Source: Streptacidiphilus neutrinimicus
GTDB taxonomy: Bacteria > Actinomycetota > Actinomycetes > Streptomycetales > Streptomycetaceae
DNA: 64,000 nucleotides
Direction of reading: 5' to 3'
NCBI RefSeq assembly: GCF_000787815.1
Contig: NZ_BBPO01000004.1
Coordinates: forward strand, 4,475 to 68,474
The position numbers were made by a program, and so were the translations under genes. Position 1 is the stretch's first letter; each line of letters begins with the position of its first letter. Under the pieces are notes generated by a model. That model was not told the origin of the DNA. It did not search any database and saw only the letters and a list, made by a program, of their open reading frames with translations. This document shows positions 61,965-64,000 of this stretch, piece by piece.

Positions 61965-62000
61965 GGGACCATCGGCCCTCCCTTCGTGGCCCGTCCGGCC
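61965..62000. promoter_or_regulatory. DevR-like box pair between small protein and CBS-USP unit
   Basis: GGGACCATCGGCCC (61965-61978; 10/12) and TGGCCCGTCCGGCC (61987-62000; 8/12), 22 bp apart. Distance is 78 bp to the minus-strand ATG and 104 bp to the CBS ATG. The GGGAC half is closest to the mycobacterial DevR box. Confidence 0.55.
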
Positions 62001-62081
62001 ACTGTGCCGCACCCGGCCCGTGCCCAACTCTTGATCCGGAGGACGACCTCCGCGCCACGCATCCGGTGGGGTGAACGAACC

Positions 62082-62582
62082 ATGCGCGTCCGCGACGTGA
62101 TGAACTCACCGACGGTCACCGTCGGACCGTCCGACTCGATCCGACGGGCCGCCGAGTCCATGCGCGCCCACGACGTGGGCTGCGTCCTGGTCACGGCCGA
62201 CGGGGTCCCTCTCGGTGTGGTGACCGACCGCGACATCGCGGTCCGTGCGGTCGCTCTCGGCCTCGACCCGTCCGCGCCGGTGACGACCGTGATGTCCGAG
62301 CCGGTGGTCACCGTCGACGCCGACGCGGACCTCGCCGACGCCTACCGCGACTTCCGGCGCAGCGGCCGAAGACGGCTCCCGGTCCTGGTCCAGGGCTGCC
62401 TGGTCGGGCTGCTGGCCATCGACGACCTGTTCCTCGACGTCTTCCAGCGCTTCGCGGACCTGCTCGGTCCCGTCTCCTGGAGCGCGCTCACCGACGAGCC
62501 GCTCGACGAGGGGCCCTCGGCGCCGTCGGCCTCTCCGCGCGAGCCCGCGCGTCGGGGGAGGGAACGCGAAGTGACGTCCTGA
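62082..62582 (+). CDS. CBS-domain pair protein
   Basis: 166 residues from ATG 62082. CBS1 (RVRDVMNSPTVTVGPSDSI...GVVTDRDIAVRAV) and CBS2 (VTTVMSEPVVTVDADADL...LVGLLAIDDL) form one Bateman module. The TDRDI motif is typical of AMP/ATP-type sites. A helical, acidic tail follows. It resembles hypoxic response protein 1 of M. tuberculosis (Rv2626c), a dormancy-regulon member, in size and layout. It leads a unit with the USP 66 bp on. Confidence 0.85.
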   Translation: MRVRDVMNSPTVTVGPSDSIRRAAESMRAHDVGCVLVTADGVPLGVVTDRDIAVRAVALGLDPSAPVTTVMSEPVVTVDADADLADAYRDFRRSGRRRLPVLVQGCLVGLLAIDDLFLDVFQRFADLLGPVSWSALTDEPLDEGPSAPSASPREPARRGREREVTS

Positions 62583-62647
62583 CGCGTCGAAAGGCGCGCC
62601 GCTCTCCCGCGACTTAGCATCGAGCTGCTGTCGAAGGAGGCGCACGG

Positions 62648-63520
62648 ATGACCCCACAGGATGGGCCGCAGGTCGTCGTCGGCGTCGACCCGTCCGAGCA
62701 CGCCGCCACCGCTGTGGACTGGGCCGCGGACGAGGCGCGGCTGCGCGGATGGCCGCTGCGGATCGTGCACGCCCGCGGGGCCGGCGCCTCTCGGCTCGCC
62801 GCGATCTCGCACCAGGCCGCCTTCGAGGAGGCCGACCGCGCGGCCCGGACGCTGCTCGCCGACTCCGAACGGCGGGCACGCGACGGCCGCCCCGCGCTGA
62901 CGACCACCACGAGCCTGGTGGACGACGCGCCCCTGCCGGGGCTGATCGGCCTCGCCCGCCCGGAGGACCTGCTGGTGACCGGCAGCCGCGGCTACGGGCG
63001 GGTCGCCTCCCTGGTGGTCGGATCCGTCAGCCAGGGCCTGGCCGCGCACGCCCCGTGCCCGGTCGTGGTGGTGCCGGACCGGGGCGCGTCCCTCCCCGGA
63101 GCGCCGGTCGTCCTCGGCGTCGGCGCCACGCAGGAGCCCGACACGGTCGCGTTCGCGTTCGCCGAGGCGGCCAGGCGGGGCTCGCCGCTCCTCGCCGTCC
63201 GGGCCTGGAGCGTGGTCGCGGCCTATCCCGGCCTCGCCACGGCCTCCACCGAGGAGCGGGTGAAGCGCGACCAGGAGGAGTCCGAGGGGTTGACCGAGCT
63301 GCTCGCCGCCGCGCGCGAGGCGTATCCGACGGTGGCGGTGCGGACCGAGATCGCCGAGGGCGCCCCCGAGGCGCCGCTGGTCAGGGCCTCCGAGGACGCC
63401 GCGCTGGTGGTGCTCGGCGCGGAGCGCGAACACCCCCGCTTCGCCCCGCCGCTGGGACGGGTGGTCCAGCACGTCCTGCACCAGGCGGACTGCCCGGTCG
63501 CCCTCGTGCCGCGCACCTGA
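62648..63520 (+). CDS. tandem universal stress protein
   Basis: 290 residues from ATG 62648 (AAGGAGGCG upstream). Domain 1 starts VVVGVDPSEHAATAVDWAADEA with loop GSRGYGRVASLVVGSVS. Domain 2 starts VLGVGATQEPDTVAFAFAEAA and ends PVALVPRT. No box of its own, consistent with read-through from the CBS promoter at 61965. Confidence 0.9.
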   Translation: MTPQDGPQVVVGVDPSEHAATAVDWAADEARLRGWPLRIVHARGAGASRLAAISHQAAFEEADRAARTLLADSERRARDGRPALTTTTSLVDDAPLPGLIGLARPEDLLVTGSRGYGRVASLVVGSVSQGLAAHAPCPVVVVPDRGASLPGAPVVLGVGATQEPDTVAFAFAEAARRGSPLLAVRAWSVVAAYPGLATASTEERVKRDQEESEGLTELLAAAREAYPTVAVRTEIAEGAPEAPLVRASEDAALVVLGAEREHPRFAPPLGRVVQHVLHQADCPVALVPRT

Positions 63521-63733
63521 CCGCTCCGCTGTCACGTCTGTCGCACCGTCATGGAGTCACGTCGTCGCGGGCTGGGGGCCCGGCCCGGTGGCCGTACGGC
63601 TCAGGCCGAACTGCGGACGGTGACCAGGGCCCGGCCCCGCCAGACCAGCCCCGCGCCGGACGCGGTCGGCTCCGGCAGGGGCAGCGCCCTCGCCCCCGAA
63701 CACGAAGTGCCCGCGAACCGCATGGCACTCCGT

Positions 63734-63745
63734 TACTGTGCAGTA
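63734..63745. promoter_or_regulatory. short palindrome upstream of the amidase gene
   Basis: TACTGTGCAGTA is a perfect 12-bp palindrome 47 bp before the amidase ATG, in an AT-richer spot with TTACTGTGCAGTAGGAA context. Suits a TetR-type operator overlapping a promoter. The 271-bp gap has no other supported feature. Confidence 0.45.
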
Positions 63746-63791
63746 GGAATCGCCCCGTGACAGGACCTGCGACAGAAGCGGACGCCTCACC

Positions 63792-64000
63792 ATGACCCCC
63801 GCGAACCGCCCGCACCCCGGACTCGTCGAGCTGGCCGCGCTGCTGAGGGAGGGGCAGCTCAGCTCCCGGGCCGCCGTCGAGCAGGCGCTCGCGCGGGTGA
63901 CGGAGACCCAGCCGACGCTGAACGCGTTCCGGCGGGTGCGGGCCGAGGCCGCGCTCGCGGAGGCGCAGGAGGCGGACCGGCGGCTCGCCGCCGGGGAGCG
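63792..64000 (+). CDS. amidase signature family protein, N-terminal part
   Basis: About 69 residues are visible before the window ends. LVELAALLREGQLSSRAAVEQALARV followed by TQPTLNAFRRVRAEAALAEAQEADRRLAAGE is the standard opening of amidase-signature enzymes (GatA/AmiC-like), where this helix precedes the Lys-Ser-Ser catalytic region. It is too early to see active-site residues. It probably hydrolyses an amide. It sits behind a palindromic operator and is not part of the DevR-like set. Confidence 0.75.
   Translation, partial: MTPANRPHPGLVELAALLREGQLSSRAAVEQALARVTETQPTLNAFRRVRAEAALAEAQEADRRLAAGE

Noticed and set aside
63601-63725. Small minus-strand frame of about 40 codons before the amidase
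   Set aside because: Weak codon support, no binding site, and it overlaps the probable promoter of the amidase gene.

Overview
The window is very GC-rich DNA with strongly G/C-biased third codon positions, GTG and TTG starts, many ATGA/GTGA overlaps and purine-rich ribosome binding sites. Together with the gene families present (PucR, MmyB-type XRE, SpoIIE/HATPase phosphatases, many universal stress proteins), this points to a streptomycete-like actinomycete (Streptomyces, Kitasatospora or Streptacidiphilus). I cannot name the species from the sequence. No rRNA, tRNA, CRISPR array, IS element or prophage was seen.

Region 1 (1-25 kb) looks like ordinary accessory chromosome. It holds a flavin monooxygenase/SDR/hydrolase operon with a divergent PucR regulator, a CBS-BON protein, a compact Rho factor behind a repeat-bearing leader, an extradiol dioxygenase, an XRE regulator divergent from a cinnamyl-alcohol-type dehydrogenase and an Old Yellow Enzyme, a duplicated Mop protein, a lipoprotein/kinase/response regulator operon facing a class A penicillin-binding protein with damaged transpeptidase motifs, and an ABC exporter.

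Region 2 (about 25-63.5 kb) is the centre of interest. It is a dormancy or hypoxia-type stress island built round a DevR/DosR-like NarL response regulator (30964-31695) and a DevS/DosT-like two-GAF histidine kinase (32954-34705) that keeps the heme-ligand histidine context. The island carries eight universal stress proteins, two Acg-like nitroreductases, an Rv1733c-like membrane protein, two long ribosome hibernation factors with duplicated C-terminal domains, two zinc alcohol dehydrogenases, a GH65 glycoside phosphorylase with a nearby beta-phosphoglucomutase-like HAD enzyme, an ABC exporter, two SpoIIE-type phosphatases with ATPase domains, an M48 protease, a patatin lipase and a CBS protein.

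Intergenic regions across this island carry a recurring 14-bp palindrome close to GGGCCGnnCGGCCC. It is often paired with a second copy 21-22 bp away and usually lies 35-120 bp upstream of a start codon. The GGG-to-CCC spacing equals that of the mycobacterial DevR box. I read this as the operator set of the response regulator, extending to the exporter at 23-25 kb. The likely logic is that the kinase senses redox or gas state through heme, the regulator binds the paired boxes, and the cell then hibernates ribosomes, mobilises alpha-glucosides, adjusts redox metabolism and makes USPs.

Other oddities are an SDR with its catalytic Tyr replaced by His, a 116-residue gene that looks like the two ends of a GNAT/acyl-CoA synthetase joined together, and several short tandem repeats between genes. 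The window ends inside an amidase gene.
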